Of a DNA stretch of 13,297 nt, positions 1 through 8,624 are shown in pieces; the first letter of the stretch is position 1, and each line of letters opens with the position of its first letter. This DNA comes from Hemicentrotus pulcherrimus (Eukaryota; Echinodermata; Echinoidea; Camarodonta; Strongylocentrotidae), in assembly GCA_003118195.1 (NCBI GenBank), contig BEXV01000932.1, positions 133,663 to 146,959 of the forward strand. The letters are read 5' to 3'. The position numbers and the translations under genes are program-made. The notes below the pieces were generated by a model. It saw only the letters and a program-made list of their open reading frames with translations, ran no database searches and had not been told where the DNA came from.

Positions 1-579
1 AGGGCATTAAATTTTTATTTTTTTGACCAGTTCAAAAGTGTACAACATAAAATTGAAGATAATTGTTGTTGCAAGATGCAGATGAGCGCTACGTCATTAA
101 CGTTCTGGTTTATCATATTGAATTGTGTTATGCAGGCGAGACCGCCGAGAGCGTTTCCCTTGTTTATTTTATAGATTGTTGAATATTCAGAGTAAGGAAA
201 TACAGGGGTGAGGATGCAGTATTGAAAAAAGGAGAAAGGTGGCATTGGTACAACGTCAGTTGATATTACAGATAAATTTACAAAAGTCACCTTATCACCT
301 TGAAAAACCTACAAAGAACATCTTAACATGGCATATGCATAGTGTGTCATAGCTCTGTATCCAATAATAAACAGATCAGTGGGTTCGCTTTAGGAGTCAT
401 TCTTCCATAAAAATACTTTGACTTCTTTCTTTTTCATCTCTACTTGCCATTCAATTATACATAAAAAACAGATTTACCACATGTGTTAACAAGCCTTCAG
501 AGAGGCTTGAATGGTCTTGTTTTCTCAATTTATTTTCCCTATGAGTCATGCGAGTCATTTTCTTTGCCATCCATTTCAG
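1..579 (+). other. UTP25 intron (5' end outside window)
   Basis: No exon or RNA gene is seen here. A minus-strand open frame of 91 codons at 15-290 has no recognisable motif and is probably chance in AT-rich DNA. The region ends at the acceptor before 580. Confidence 0.6.
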
Positions 580-676
580 AGAGGAGAAGCATGAGTATGA
601 CTTCCTGTCTTCTATCGAGCTGCTTGTTATGGACCAGGCAGATGTCTTCCTCATGCAGAACTGGGAACACATCACG
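580..676 (+). CDS. UTP25: UTP25 exon a (DQAD motif)
   Basis: The acceptor is CCATTTCAG at 571-579 and the donor is ACG|GTAGGC with GT at 677-678. The exon begins with the last base of a split codon and ends on a codon boundary. It encodes [15 protein letters not shown], then [21 protein letters not shown] at 632-643 sits where a DEAD-box helicase has motif II. I saw no preceding UTP25 exon in 1-579, so the intron on its 5' side runs off the window. Confidence 0.93.
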
Positions 677-3600
677 GTAGGCTCAATTCACATGAAAGAG
701 TTGTTCATTTGTTGTATACATTTGTTCATTTTGTGTGTGTTTCCATTTGTTCTGGGGACAATGTTTAGGTGGTCAGTTCTTTACACCAACTGAATTCTGA
801 ACTTCAACCCCAGGACCCAACAGTATACCTAACCCTAAACCTACCCTTACCCTATATCCTTGACAAAATAAAGCAAAGGTTGATAGAGCACATTGGAGCA
901 AAATATTTTCTTTTCTTTTCTTTCAGTATTGCTCAATTTCTGTATACTGCATTAAGGTAACAGAGGCCTGCAAAGGCAGCTGTTTAAAGTAAGGTATTTC
1001 ATATGTAAAAGCAGAACTATTTTTAATTTTGCAAGTGGCCAAATGAACCATTGTTTCATACTGCAAAATAATTGACTCCCAATGGTGAATTTGTCAAATT
1101 TGCATATTTTCTTGCACATAAATGTTTCATGTCTCAAAAGTGATATTGATGTTGAAGTTTCAATCAAATTGACTATACTCAGGAATTTTTTACCTCTACT
1201 AACTTATGTCCACTTTTGTCTAATTTCCAGGAATAGTTTTTACCCACATTCTAAGCCAGATTGATAAGAAATTTAGTAAATTTCACAATCATTTCATAAC
1301 AAATTATTATTTTATTCCGCCTCTGCAGCACATCATGGAACACTTACATCTACAGCCCAAAGATTCTCATGATGTAGACTTCTCTAGAGTCAGAATGTGG
1401 GCCCTCAACAAATGGTACATATCAATGTTTTCTCCTCATAACCAGTGTAAAAATTACTCTATGTGTTTCCCTTGGAACTGTCATTGATAGTGTACATGTA
1501 TATAGAATGTGAAGTTTCCTTGATGGAGGATGAAAAGGAAAGTTTTTTTCTTTTTGCTCATCTCAAGTTTTCCAGAACTAAACTGCTCTGGTCTTCTTTG
1601 TAGTACGTTTGATCCCTCTTGGGTCAATAGCTTCACCAGGTGATAACACCAGTAATCATTTCTCCATTACTTACATAGGGAATGCAGGAGCTCTTCAATT
1701 TTTCTGATTAACGGTAAACTTTTTGTATTCAGAATATAATGATTATATTTCCGCACCAAACTGAATCACAATGAACCAAAATGAAAAGGCTAAAAATTGA
1801 AAAGTATGAGAGCTTTGGAAAATAGATATTTATTCAGTGGTGATCATTATTCAGGATGCATGCAGGAGCAGTTTAAAGCCAGTAGAAACTTCTTACTTCT
1901 GGTAACAATTCTGTAACTTATCATATTTTCATTGTTCTTCATGACAGGAACAAGTACTACAGACAAACGTTGATCTTCAGCAATGTGAACACACCTGAAA
2001 TCAATGCTCTAGCCAGCAAACACTGCTCAAATATCCTTTTTACTAGCTTGGTGCACAAGTCTTTATGTTGCAATAATAGATCTTTATATTACTTACTCAG
2101 TATGGGTTTCTACTGTTTTAAAAACCAATGTTTATGTTATATTTTTTGTTAACCATAGATCATGTTAGTATTCATACCCCCCCNCCCTCTCTTTCTCCCT
2201 CTCTCTCTCTCTCTCTCTCTTCCCTTTCTCCATCCATCCCTCCTGCCCTGCCTGATTTTAAAAGCACTGACTGTTGATATCATAAGATAGATGAGCTTTG
2301 CCTTTATGTATGTGTTGTGTTGTTGGAGTATTCTTTAATTTACGTTTGTTTAGTTCAATGGTTTAGATCACAAGATATCAAGCTAAATTCATGCACAAAA
2401 TATGCAAAACAGATGCAACTATTATTGACAGGTAGGCTATATTTTATATGGTTCTTTAGCACACTTTCTTAGTCACAGTGAAATTACTATGACCCTTGAC
2501 CTTTATGGTATTACATATGGCAGGTAGAGTATCAGTGAATAACATGCCAGCACTTGGTAGCATTGGTCAAGTGGCTGTACAGCTTCCTCAGGTGAGTTCA
2601 ATGTGACTCTTTCATGTATAAATGCATTTCATTTGAAATGAAGAACATAAAATCTATGTACACCGTAGTTAAAAAATTGGCATATAAAGGGTTTTAAAAA
2701 AAATGTCTGCAGCAGATCAATAGGATAGTATGAAGTATGTATGGATACATTCATTTATAGTTGTGTTGTTTCCCTTAAAGGGCCACTCTAACCAAAACGG
2801 GCTAAAAAATAAAAGAAAGACATGTAAAATAATTTTTGACAGAGATTCCGAACATGACAATGATTTTTCTTAGAAATCATCAATGATTCTTGAATCTAGC
2901 TTTATAAATGACGACTCAGATCACTTACAAAAAAGTCCAGTTTAGGAGCTGTATTGGGCAATAGCATATGACGGCACTGCAGGAGCCTCTCCGGTGAAAA
3001 GGAGGGTGATTTAGGCATTAAAATGTCTTTAAACAGGTAAACTATGATATTAATTGGGAGAAAAAGACATTTATCTGGAAAATAATATGCACTTGATAAT
3101 CCCAGTACGTTTCATTTACGAATTACAATGAGATTATAAGATCCTTAGTTGTAGGACAAATCGGACATGCCTGCAATGACGTCAAATGCGTCATCAAGCC
3201 ACATGGCTGTATTAACTTTTTTCGAGGGGCATAGCCCAGTAAGCGTGAGATCTTTAAAAAATGGATGGTTATCATTTTTTGGTCAAATTAGAGATTTTCT
3301 GAAAAATCAGAGGCTGGAATATTAATAAGTAGAGGTGTATTCATACTATGAAAGGCTATGTTAGTTGGGTTAGAGTGGCCCTTTAAATAGTAGTGATCCT
3401 TTCAAAAATACACATGGTGTCTTAATGTGCTATGTATGTCTAGATTATGTTATTTAATAGTACAGAGTTGTACATGGAGAGGAAAAGGTTGTGATAGTTA
3501 GTATGAAAGTGATATTTCAATTTGAAGTTGGTTTATATTATTAAGATGTGGTGTATTGATGATTTATTAACATTTACTGCAAGACATCACAAAAAACTGT

Positions 3601-5708
3601 ATTTGGTGATTTATTTGGCAGGTTTTCCACAGGATAGAATGTGACAGCTTTGCTTCAGCTCATGAGAAGAGATTCCAGTTCTTTATCACAAAGGTACATT
3701 TCTTCTACTCCTTTTTTTATTGACAGAATTTTACCAAAATTCATTTGATATAAATGCTGGATACATGACAAGTATGTACAAGTATGTGATAAATAATGCT
3801 CTGGGATTGACTGACTAAAAGTTGATACTGATTTGGGCGTTGGGCGTTAGTGTAAAATCTTCAAACTGGATTGATGAAGTGATATTTATATTTGTTTTAA
3901 AAAGTTGAATTGTATTGTATCTAGGAATCTTTTTGATAACTTTAGTTTCAGGGAGATTGATGTATATTTCATTTGGTGTTCATGGTTTATCTCTGCCTTC
4001 AAGATTGCTTATATTTTTAGCATTCAATCAGGTCTATAAACATATATTTATGCTTCATATTTAATTTTGCAGGTCCTTCCCCAGTATAGGGAATCCCTGA
4101 TGTCTGGCACCATGATCTACATTCCATCTTACTTTGACTATGTCCGAGTCAGAAACTACTTCCGCAAACAGGAGATCAACTTTGCACAGATATGCGAGTG
4201 AGTATAGAATGGCTAAATCCTAAGGCCTGAATTCATGAAGGAGGTTTCAATTTATATCGTGGTCTAGAGGTTAAAAATGTGAACCTGCATCATGGAATGA
4301 AATAAGCCTGTATTTAATACTTTCCTCCCGTTTGACCCGCGGACACACATGTACTATGCATATAGAGGTTTTCAACATGGTTTATGCTAAACATCTTTCA
4401 TGAATTCTGGCCACAGATTTATAGTGAGCCTCTTGTCACTGATCTTTGAATAGTACTCAAATCTAAGCCAGAGCAATAGTTATGAAGACAAGTAATGCAA
4501 TAAAACATTTTTGGTTGTTACAGTCTAAACAACATGAAGGACCATGTGATGTTCATGCTTATGTAAAATGTAGTTGCAATGTTGTTATTAAAGGGGAGGG
4601 GGGGGCGTAATAATTAAGTCACTCTCCTTATGCACCTCTACAAGAAAAAAGAATTACATAATTCAATTTCTTTTATGCCTGAGAGTCACTCTTTGATGCA
4701 AGAAACTCAGCATACCAATGTAAAAAAAAAATGTATTAACGCCAGTAGTATTATCTATTCAGAATTATGAAATGTGTGCATTAATTGGAGTAATTTTGTT
4801 CAAGAATAACTCCAAGAGAGTCTGCTTATTGCTGTAGTTTACATGTTATACAGATCTGCCTGTTATTACCAGTATGTGGGCTGCATAATATTTTGATAAT
4901 AGTAAAGTTGTGATATGCAATACTTTTGAAACTCAGGTACACAAGTCAGTCTAATATCTCAAGAGCAAGGATGTATACGGCCAAAGGAATGCGGCATACT
5001 CTAATCATCACAGAGAGATTTCACTTCTTCAGAAGGTATAGTTTGAGAATGATGATGATGATGAGGATGAGAAGGAGGAAGAAGAGGAGGAGGATAATGG
5101 TTTTAGGGTTATGGTAATAATGATGATATTGATGGTGCTGATGATGATGGCAGTGATGATTATGATGATGAGTATTTTTAATTGCTTTTTTTTTTTTTTA
5201 ATACCTTTAAATACCTTCGAATTTAAATCATTTCATACATAGCAATATATTGCTGTATTAATGTTAGCCGTACTATAGCCCAATCACGATAATATTTCCT
5301 GAGAACATGTTCACGCATAAACATTTGCTACAAAATAAAGTATGATGTTCTTGTTACAATGAAAATAATACTTTCCATGTTAAAGTGTTTCATGCACAGA
5401 CAGTACCAGCCTCTATTGTTCTCAAAATCCACAATGCATTTACCTCATGTGTCCTCTACAGATACAAGTTGCGCGGCATTCACCACATCATATTCTACCA
5501 GCTTCCCACCTATCCACACTTCTACAGTGAACTGTGCAACATGCTGGAGACGCCGACAACAGAGTGCGCAATGAAGGAACACACCTGCAGTATAATGTAC
5601 ACCAAGTACGATGCCCTTCGGCTGGGGCCGGTGGTTGGACTCAAACGCAACAGTCACATGTTGAACTCGGACAAGAATGTGCACATGTTTGTTTCTGGAG
5701 ATGTCTGA
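580..5708 (+). CDS. UTP25: UTP25 (DEF/DIEXF) small-subunit processome factor, C-terminal part, eight exons
   Basis: I recognise this as the C-terminal half of UTP25, a nucleolar component of the U3 snoRNP small-subunit processome needed for early 18S rRNA processing; the zebrafish orthologue is Def. Exons are 580-676, 1329-1414, 1948-2030, 2515-2591, 3622-3693, 4073-4197, 4937-5035 and 5462-5708. The 886 nt begin with the third base of a split codon and give 294 residues plus TGA. Hallmarks, numbered from the first complete codon, are DQAD at 18-21 in the place of the DEAD-box, FSRVRMW near 50, [14 protein letters not shown] at 155-168, [10 protein letters not shown] at 205-214, [10 protein letters not shown] at 227-236 and [11 protein letters not shown] at the end. 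The family resembles DEAD-box helicases but has lost the canonical ATPase motifs, and DQAD agrees. All exon junctions keep phase and no internal stop is seen, so the gene looks intact here. The N-terminal half (human protein about 750 residues) lies upstream of the window. Confidence 0.95.
828..855 (+). repeat. degenerate telomere-like CCCTAA run in an intron
   Basis: CCTAACCCTAAACCTACCC followed by TTACCCTA reads as an imperfect run of CCCTAA-like hexamers, inside the intron 677-1328. It is short and degenerate, so it may equally be simple-sequence drift. Confidence 0.4.
1329..1414 (+). CDS. UTP25: UTP25 exon b
   Basis: The acceptor is CTCTGCAG at 1321-1328 and the donor is AAATG|GTACAT with GT at 1415-1416. 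The exon starts in phase 0 and ends two bases into a Trp codon. It encodes [20 protein letters not shown] and then VRMWALNK, matching the conserved family stretch with [13 protein letters not shown]. Confidence 0.93.
1948..2030 (+). CDS. UTP25: UTP25 exon c, ending at an AT-AC donor
   Basis: The acceptor is TTCATGACAG ending at 1947. The first base completes the Trp codon, and [20 protein letters not shown] and LASKHCS follow. The exon ends one base into an Asn codon at 2030. The following bases are ATATCCTTTT, with no GT at the boundary. Any GT further downstream would break the reading frame or the family alignment. Confidence 0.9.
2031..2514 (+). other. U12-type (minor spliceosome) AT-AC intron of UTP25
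   Basis: The intron opens with ATATCCTTTT at 2031-2040, an exact match to the U12-type AT-AC donor consensus ATATCCTTT. It closes with TTAC at 2511-2514. ACCCTTGAC at 2492-2500 matches the U12 branch-site consensus (TTCCTTRAC) closely and places the candidate branch A at 2499, 15 nt before the intron end, within the normal narrow spacing. Joining 2030 to 2515 restores SNMAGRVSV, in line with NMQGQVAV of the human protein. The intron also contains the CT repeat and one unknown base. Confidence 0.93.
2177..2243 (+). repeat. C run with unknown base, then CT microsatellite
   Basis: A poly-C run containing one N at 2184 is followed by a CT-rich array (uninterrupted CT about 2199-2220) and CCATCCATCCC. 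It lies within the U12-type intron. The N marks a base the assembly could not call. Confidence 0.9.
2515..2591 (+). CDS. UTP25: UTP25 exon d
   Basis: The exon starts right after TTAC (AT-AC acceptor), completes the Asn codon, and encodes [20 protein letters not shown] then VQLPQ. The donor is CAG|GTGAGT with GT at 2592-2593, on a codon boundary. The GGCAG at 2519-2523 looks like an ordinary AG acceptor, but using it would drop three residues and would not pair with any donor after exon c. Confidence 0.92.
2779..3382. mobile_element. MITE-like non-autonomous DNA transposon with TTAA flanks
   Basis: The ends are a perfect 15-bp terminal inverted repeat, AGGGCCACTCTAACC at 2779-2793 and its reverse complement at 3368-3382, flanked on both sides by TTAA (2775-2778 and 3383-3386). 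Length is about 604 bp, with no coding capacity seen. TTAA duplication is the hallmark of piggyBac-type transposases, so mobilisation by a piggyBac-like enzyme is the best inference. TA duplication by a Tc1/mariner type cannot be excluded, because TTTAAA also reads as TA. It sits in the UTP25 intron 2592-3621. Its interior has a TGACGTCA at 3177-3184. Confidence 0.85.
3622..3693 (+). CDS. UTP25: UTP25 exon e
   Basis: The acceptor is TTTGGCAG ending at 3621 and the donor is AAG|GTACAT with GT at 3694-3695. The exon is exactly 24 codons in phase 0: [20 protein letters not shown] then FITK. It follows an intron of about 1 kb that carries a MITE-like insertion. Confidence 0.92.
4073..4197 (+). 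CDS. UTP25: UTP25 exon f (IPSYFDYVR motif)
   Basis: The acceptor TTTAATTTTGCAG ends at 4072 and the donor is GCGA|GTGAGT with GT at 4198-4199. It encodes [40 protein letters not shown] and C, then ends two bases into Glu. The [12 protein letters not shown] stretch is one of the most conserved in the family and lies in the degenerate second RecA-like domain. Confidence 0.95.
4224..4412. mobile_element. short MITE-like element with imperfect terminal inverted repeats
   Basis: GGCCTGAATTCATGAAG at 4224-4240 pairs with the reverse complement of 4396-4412 (GGCCAGAATTCATGAAA), with similarity continuing inward (GGAGGTTT against GATGTTT). The element is about 189 bp, non-coding, in the UTP25 intron 4198-4936. 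I see no convincing target-site duplication, so the superfamily is left open. Confidence 0.6.
4937..5035 (+). CDS. UTP25: UTP25 exon g ([10 protein letters not shown] motif)
   Basis: The acceptor is AAACTCAG ending at 4936 and the donor is AGAAG|GTATAG with GT at 5036-5037. The exon encodes [20 protein letters not shown] then [12 protein letters not shown], finishing two bases into Arg. An open frame runs on past the donor into the GAT repeat, but that extension is intronic. Confidence 0.93.
5050..5170 (+). repeat. GAT/GAGGA-rich microsatellite in the last UTP25 intron
   Basis: GATGATGATGATGAGGATGA passes into GAAGGAGGAAGAAGAGGAGG and back to GATGATGAT, interrupted. It starts only 14 bp after the splice donor of exon g. 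A poly-T run follows at about 5187-5200. Confidence 0.85.
5462..5708 (+). CDS. UTP25: UTP25 terminal coding exon
   Basis: The acceptor is TGTCCTCTACAG ending at 5461. The first base completes Arg, then [60 protein letters not shown] and [20 protein letters not shown] follow, ending V and TGA at 5706-5708. The open frame reaching back to 5385 is intron sequence upstream of the acceptor. The tail of this exon is repeated in decayed form 113 bp downstream. Confidence 0.95.
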
Positions 5709-5753
5709 ATGATGAATGACAAACAAAAATGTCATTTGTCAGTGTGACTCTGA

Positions 5754-5838
5754 CTCAAGCAGAACACTCACATGTTGACAGAGAGAAGAACGTCCATATG
5801 TTCATGTCTGGTGATGTCTGAATGGTGATTAACCAACA
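5754..5838 (+). pseudogene. decayed tandem copy of the UTP25 C-terminus and stop in the 3' UTR
   Basis: This stretch repeats 5640-5725, the last 23 codons including the stop plus about 17 bp beyond it, at a 113-114 bp offset. By hand about 54 of 69 coding-tail bases match. The copy begins LKQNTHML, then after one deleted base resumes as EKNVHMFMSGDV and TGA at 5819-5821. Outside the indel patch I count 11 substitutions, 8 at third codon positions (for example AAT/AAC, GTG/GTC, CAC/CAT, TTT/TTC, GGA/GGT). It lies downstream of the functional stop with in-frame TGA codons between, so it is not expected to be translated as part of UTP25. Confidence 0.85.
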
Positions 5839-6091
5839 GTATCTGAAGTCAATGTTCCTGTGACCTTCAAGTGTTGTTGGTTTGAAGAAAGACCAATCAT
5901 CACACTAATGTATACTTGCATTGGAGGAAGATGTCCTGCTGTTTGGAGATTAGACACTTGCAGGTGGAGCAAGGTTCACGATCTATGAAGGAGAGAGCTC
6001 TCAAAATGTCTTCCAGGTTCAACTTAGAGGAACCATTTAGTGCTCACATATAGCTAAACCTAGTCAACATCCTGAATTTAGAGAAACAGAT

Positions 6092-6116
6092 AGAGAGAAA
6101 AGAGAGAGAGAGAGAG
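6092..6116 (+). repeat. GA microsatellite
   Basis: A GAGAGAAAAGAGAGAGAGAG tract lies within the presumed UTP25 3' UTR. Confidence 0.8.
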
Positions 6117-6477
6117 TAGGGATACTCAAATAATACGGGATTTTAATCAATAGAAAATCTAATAGTTACTCAAACGGCAAAACCCCTGACTTACAAGTTG
6201 AAGTTACTATCCAAATTTCTATCACGTTGAATGATAACTGCTGCATCTAGCTAGTGAAAGGATATTCAAGCTGTGTTTGCTGGCTAGATCATTGATTTCA
6301 GGTACATTCACATTGGTGAAGTATGTCTGTAGATTGTCTCAGATGCTATAAAATCCTCTGTGTTTCTGGTCAGTATTTAAAGGGTTTGATCTGTATTCAG
6401 GCAAATAATAATAATGATGCCACAGGCAAGGTGTATAAGAAAGTAAATGTGAAGATTAGTTAGTAACAAGACAGTGC

Positions 6478-6483
6478 AATAAA
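6478..6483 (+). terminator. candidate poly(A) signal AATAAA for UTP25
   Basis: A canonical AATAAA hexamer (GTGCAATAAAACAGG) lies about 770 bp after the stop. TG-rich downstream sequence is modest, so usage is uncertain. Confidence 0.35.
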
Positions 6484-6895
6484 ACAGGAATGGACAAAGA
6501 GCGTACATTGCACTTAAAACTTACTACCTGTAGGTCTTTGGAAAAACAATACAAAGACAATACTTTTTGTGTAAGAATGTAAAAGTTTTTAAAAACTGTC
6601 ATGCTCTAACATAATAATGTTCCTGTCTTCCTCTTAATTTATATGTTGATTGATGCATTTCTTCTCCCTAGCTTTAAATGTAGCAGACTACCTTAAAATA
6701 CCCCCTCCCCAGTTCCCACAAAGAAAGTATTTCTAATCAATAATTGATACGTAATTCAAGAATGAAGAATTAAATTTCCTTTTAATTTTTTTTATTGAAA
6801 GTTGTTGAAATTTGTTATGTAAGATCTTTCTTTTTTCTTAAAATATACAGCAGCAAGATATGGTTTTATTAATAATAATTGTATTTGTTGTGTAC

Positions 6896-6901
6896 AATAA
6901 A
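6896..6901 (+). terminator. candidate poly(A) signal AATAAA for UTP25
   Basis: AATAAA sits in TGTTGTGTACAATAAAATC, about 1.19 kb after the stop, and is followed within 35 bp by GTTGAGTTCTGGT, a possible GU-rich element. I prefer it slightly over the upstream hexamer. Confidence 0.4.
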
Positions 6902-7302
6902 ATCAAATCATTGGTTTAAAGATAAAGTTGAGTTCTGGTCATGCAATTGCATTGTGAAAGAAATGTTGTGGAATCGATTAGAAAAGTTTGATCGTCTAGC
7001 ACATAAGTACTGCAAGGTTCTGGAATCATCAAAATGATAAAAAAAAATTGGTCCAGTCCTTATAAAATTTCAAGCACTGTACACAAAAATATGTATATGG
7101 GACTACATGAACAAGTGGCATACAAATCTGTCCCTATTTTTATGATGTTACATGCCATATTTAGAATATTAAGGCATTTGAAGAGCCATGCTTTTCATTT
7201 TTTAACCGATGTCCTTCATAACTTGCATGATAAAATGATAACGCTTACAAATTATTTTTCACCTCTTCCCAAAACTCAACCTTCTCTTTAAGTCCATGTA
7301 TA

Positions 7303-7345
7303 GATTCATTCAAGATTCAAGATTATTTTATTGGTCCATGGATGC
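7303..7345 (-). mobile_element. 3' tail of a LINE (or LINE-tailed SINE), minus orientation
   Basis: Read on the minus strand, this ends ...GGACCAATAAAATAATCTTGAATCTTGAAT, that is, an AATAAA-like stretch followed by short TCTTGAA repeats. CR1/L2-type LINEs of aquatic animals typically end this way rather than with poly(A). The body further up (to perhaps 7420) is not recognisable, so only the tail is called. Confidence 0.5.
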
Positions 7346-7496
7346 AGACATTACCTAGCAATTTTGCTTCCAGTGGCTTTTTTGACATACTAAAGATGGA
7401 AAATACTATACAAAATTCAACAATAGAAAAATGATGTACATAAATATAGATAATTATTTACAATGTGCATGTGCCCCTCAGTTTCATATTGTCTAC

Positions 7497-7530
7497 AATT
7501 ACCATGCATCATAAATTACCATGCATCATA
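7497..7530 (+). repeat. perfect 17-bp tandem duplication
   Basis: AATTACCATGCATCATA occurs twice back to back (7497-7513 and 7514-7530). No inserted sequence separates the copies, so simple slippage is likely. Confidence 0.9.
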
Positions 7531-7992
7531 ACATTCCTGTCAGCTTTCAATATTTAAAAGAAACATGGTCTACTCCTAATGTAGTGGAAATACAACCATT
7601 CTCAATCCAGATCCGACCATTTACTCTAAAATTTGAACACATCTCATGGTTGGAAAAGAAAACGGTCTCTAACATTAGTCTTTATGTAATTCATTGTTAT
7701 CAATGTGAATTGTATATGGAATATATTCATGAATATACTCCTTGAAGTATGAGATTCCACACATTTCTGTAATATTTGTTCACAAAAAGTCATTACAAAT
7801 ATACTATTATGAATAAAATATTTTAAAAACTATTAATAGTAACAGTATTCTTTCGAGTCTTTGTTTTGTTTCTGCCTATGTGTTGCATTTTGTGTTTTAC
7901 CCTTAAGTTGCAGTTTTTATGTTCATTCCATTTTTGCTTTGATGAACACATTTTGGTTAAATTCAGATTTTACATGTGAGTGAATTTTGAAG

Positions 7993-8007
7993 ATGTTGAT
8001 GATGATA

Positions 8008-8040
<33 letters not shown>

Positions 8041-8112
8041 TTGGTGATGATGATGATGATGAAAATTATGATGGTGCTGCTGATGAAGATGATAATGATA
8101 GTGATGATGAAA
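7993..8112 (+). repeat. GAT trinucleotide microsatellite
   Basis: A long interrupted (GAT)n array with TTG and AAAAT interruptions. It makes open frames of poly-Met/Asp type on the + strand and a His-rich frame on the minus strand, which are artefacts of the repeat. Confidence 0.95.
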
Positions 8113-8624
8113 TATAAAAATACAATGTATTGTAATATATATCACGGTAAAAAGGTTTTCATGATAATGGAATGGAAAGAAAAAAGCATCTCAAAATCGC
8201 CAGTTCCTTATTAACAATAGAGAATAAATTAAATTCGAAGTTCAAAACCCTTGCATGTAGGCCAATACGGCAACAAAGTCTACACCTCCACCCAATTCTT
8301 TTTTATATCGTGGTAATTTCATGTCAAATCTTTAATTCTTTTATATTTTTCTCTCCATGTACTTATTCATGTGTATTTATAATTTCAACATAGAAACAAT
8401 TTTTTTCATTATTATTTATTTCTTAGTACAGGTATGGTTCTCGCTTCTTGTGTTATCTATGGGTACTTTGTTAAATATTATCGGAATCAGAATTGCATTC
8501 CGCGTTAGCATACAAGCAATTTCATATACATGCAAGACCTTTCGTGTTTAATAGGTTTGAGAAGTAAAAACAAATGGATTGTTTGTGTGTTTGGGGGAGG
8601 CGGGGGGTGTCTTCTACTAGGGAC

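Larger units (their letters stand above)
5709..6901 (+). other. UTP25 3' UTR and downstream, extent uncertain
   Basis: No second gene is seen here. The stretch holds the duplicated C-terminus, a GA microsatellite and two AATAAA hexamers. The transcript end cannot be fixed from sequence alone. Confidence 0.6.

Noticed and set aside
15..290. 91-codon minus-strand open frame
   Set aside because: Lies in a UTP25 intron, AT-rich, with no recognisable domain or splice context; fits chance.
2519..2591. Ordinary AG acceptor at GGCAG (2523) for UTP25 exon d
   Set aside because: No GT donor after exon c pairs with it in frame, and it would remove the conserved N-M-A residues; the AT-AC pair fits in every respect.
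4926..5117. Open frame through exon g into the GAT repeat, Arg/Met-rich end
   Set aside because: The donor AAG|GTATAG at 5035 matches the family; the extension is microsatellite.
5385..5708. Independent open frame covering the last UTP25 exon
   Set aside because: The part before 5462 is intron; the frame only continues upstream by chance. The exon starts after CTCTACAG.
5754..5821. Second C-terminus as an alternative terminal exon of UTP25
   Set aside because: No usable acceptor precedes it, in-frame TGA codons lie between, and a one-base deletion breaks the copy.
7034..7745. Two short + strand open frames (7034-7291 and 7521-7745)
   Set aside because: No domain resemblance and no splice or promoter context; the second begins inside the 17-bp tandem duplication.
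7963..8145. His-rich open frame on the minus strand and Met/Asp-rich frame on the + strand
   Set aside because: Both are products of the GAT trinucleotide array; no start context, conserved motif or splice signals.
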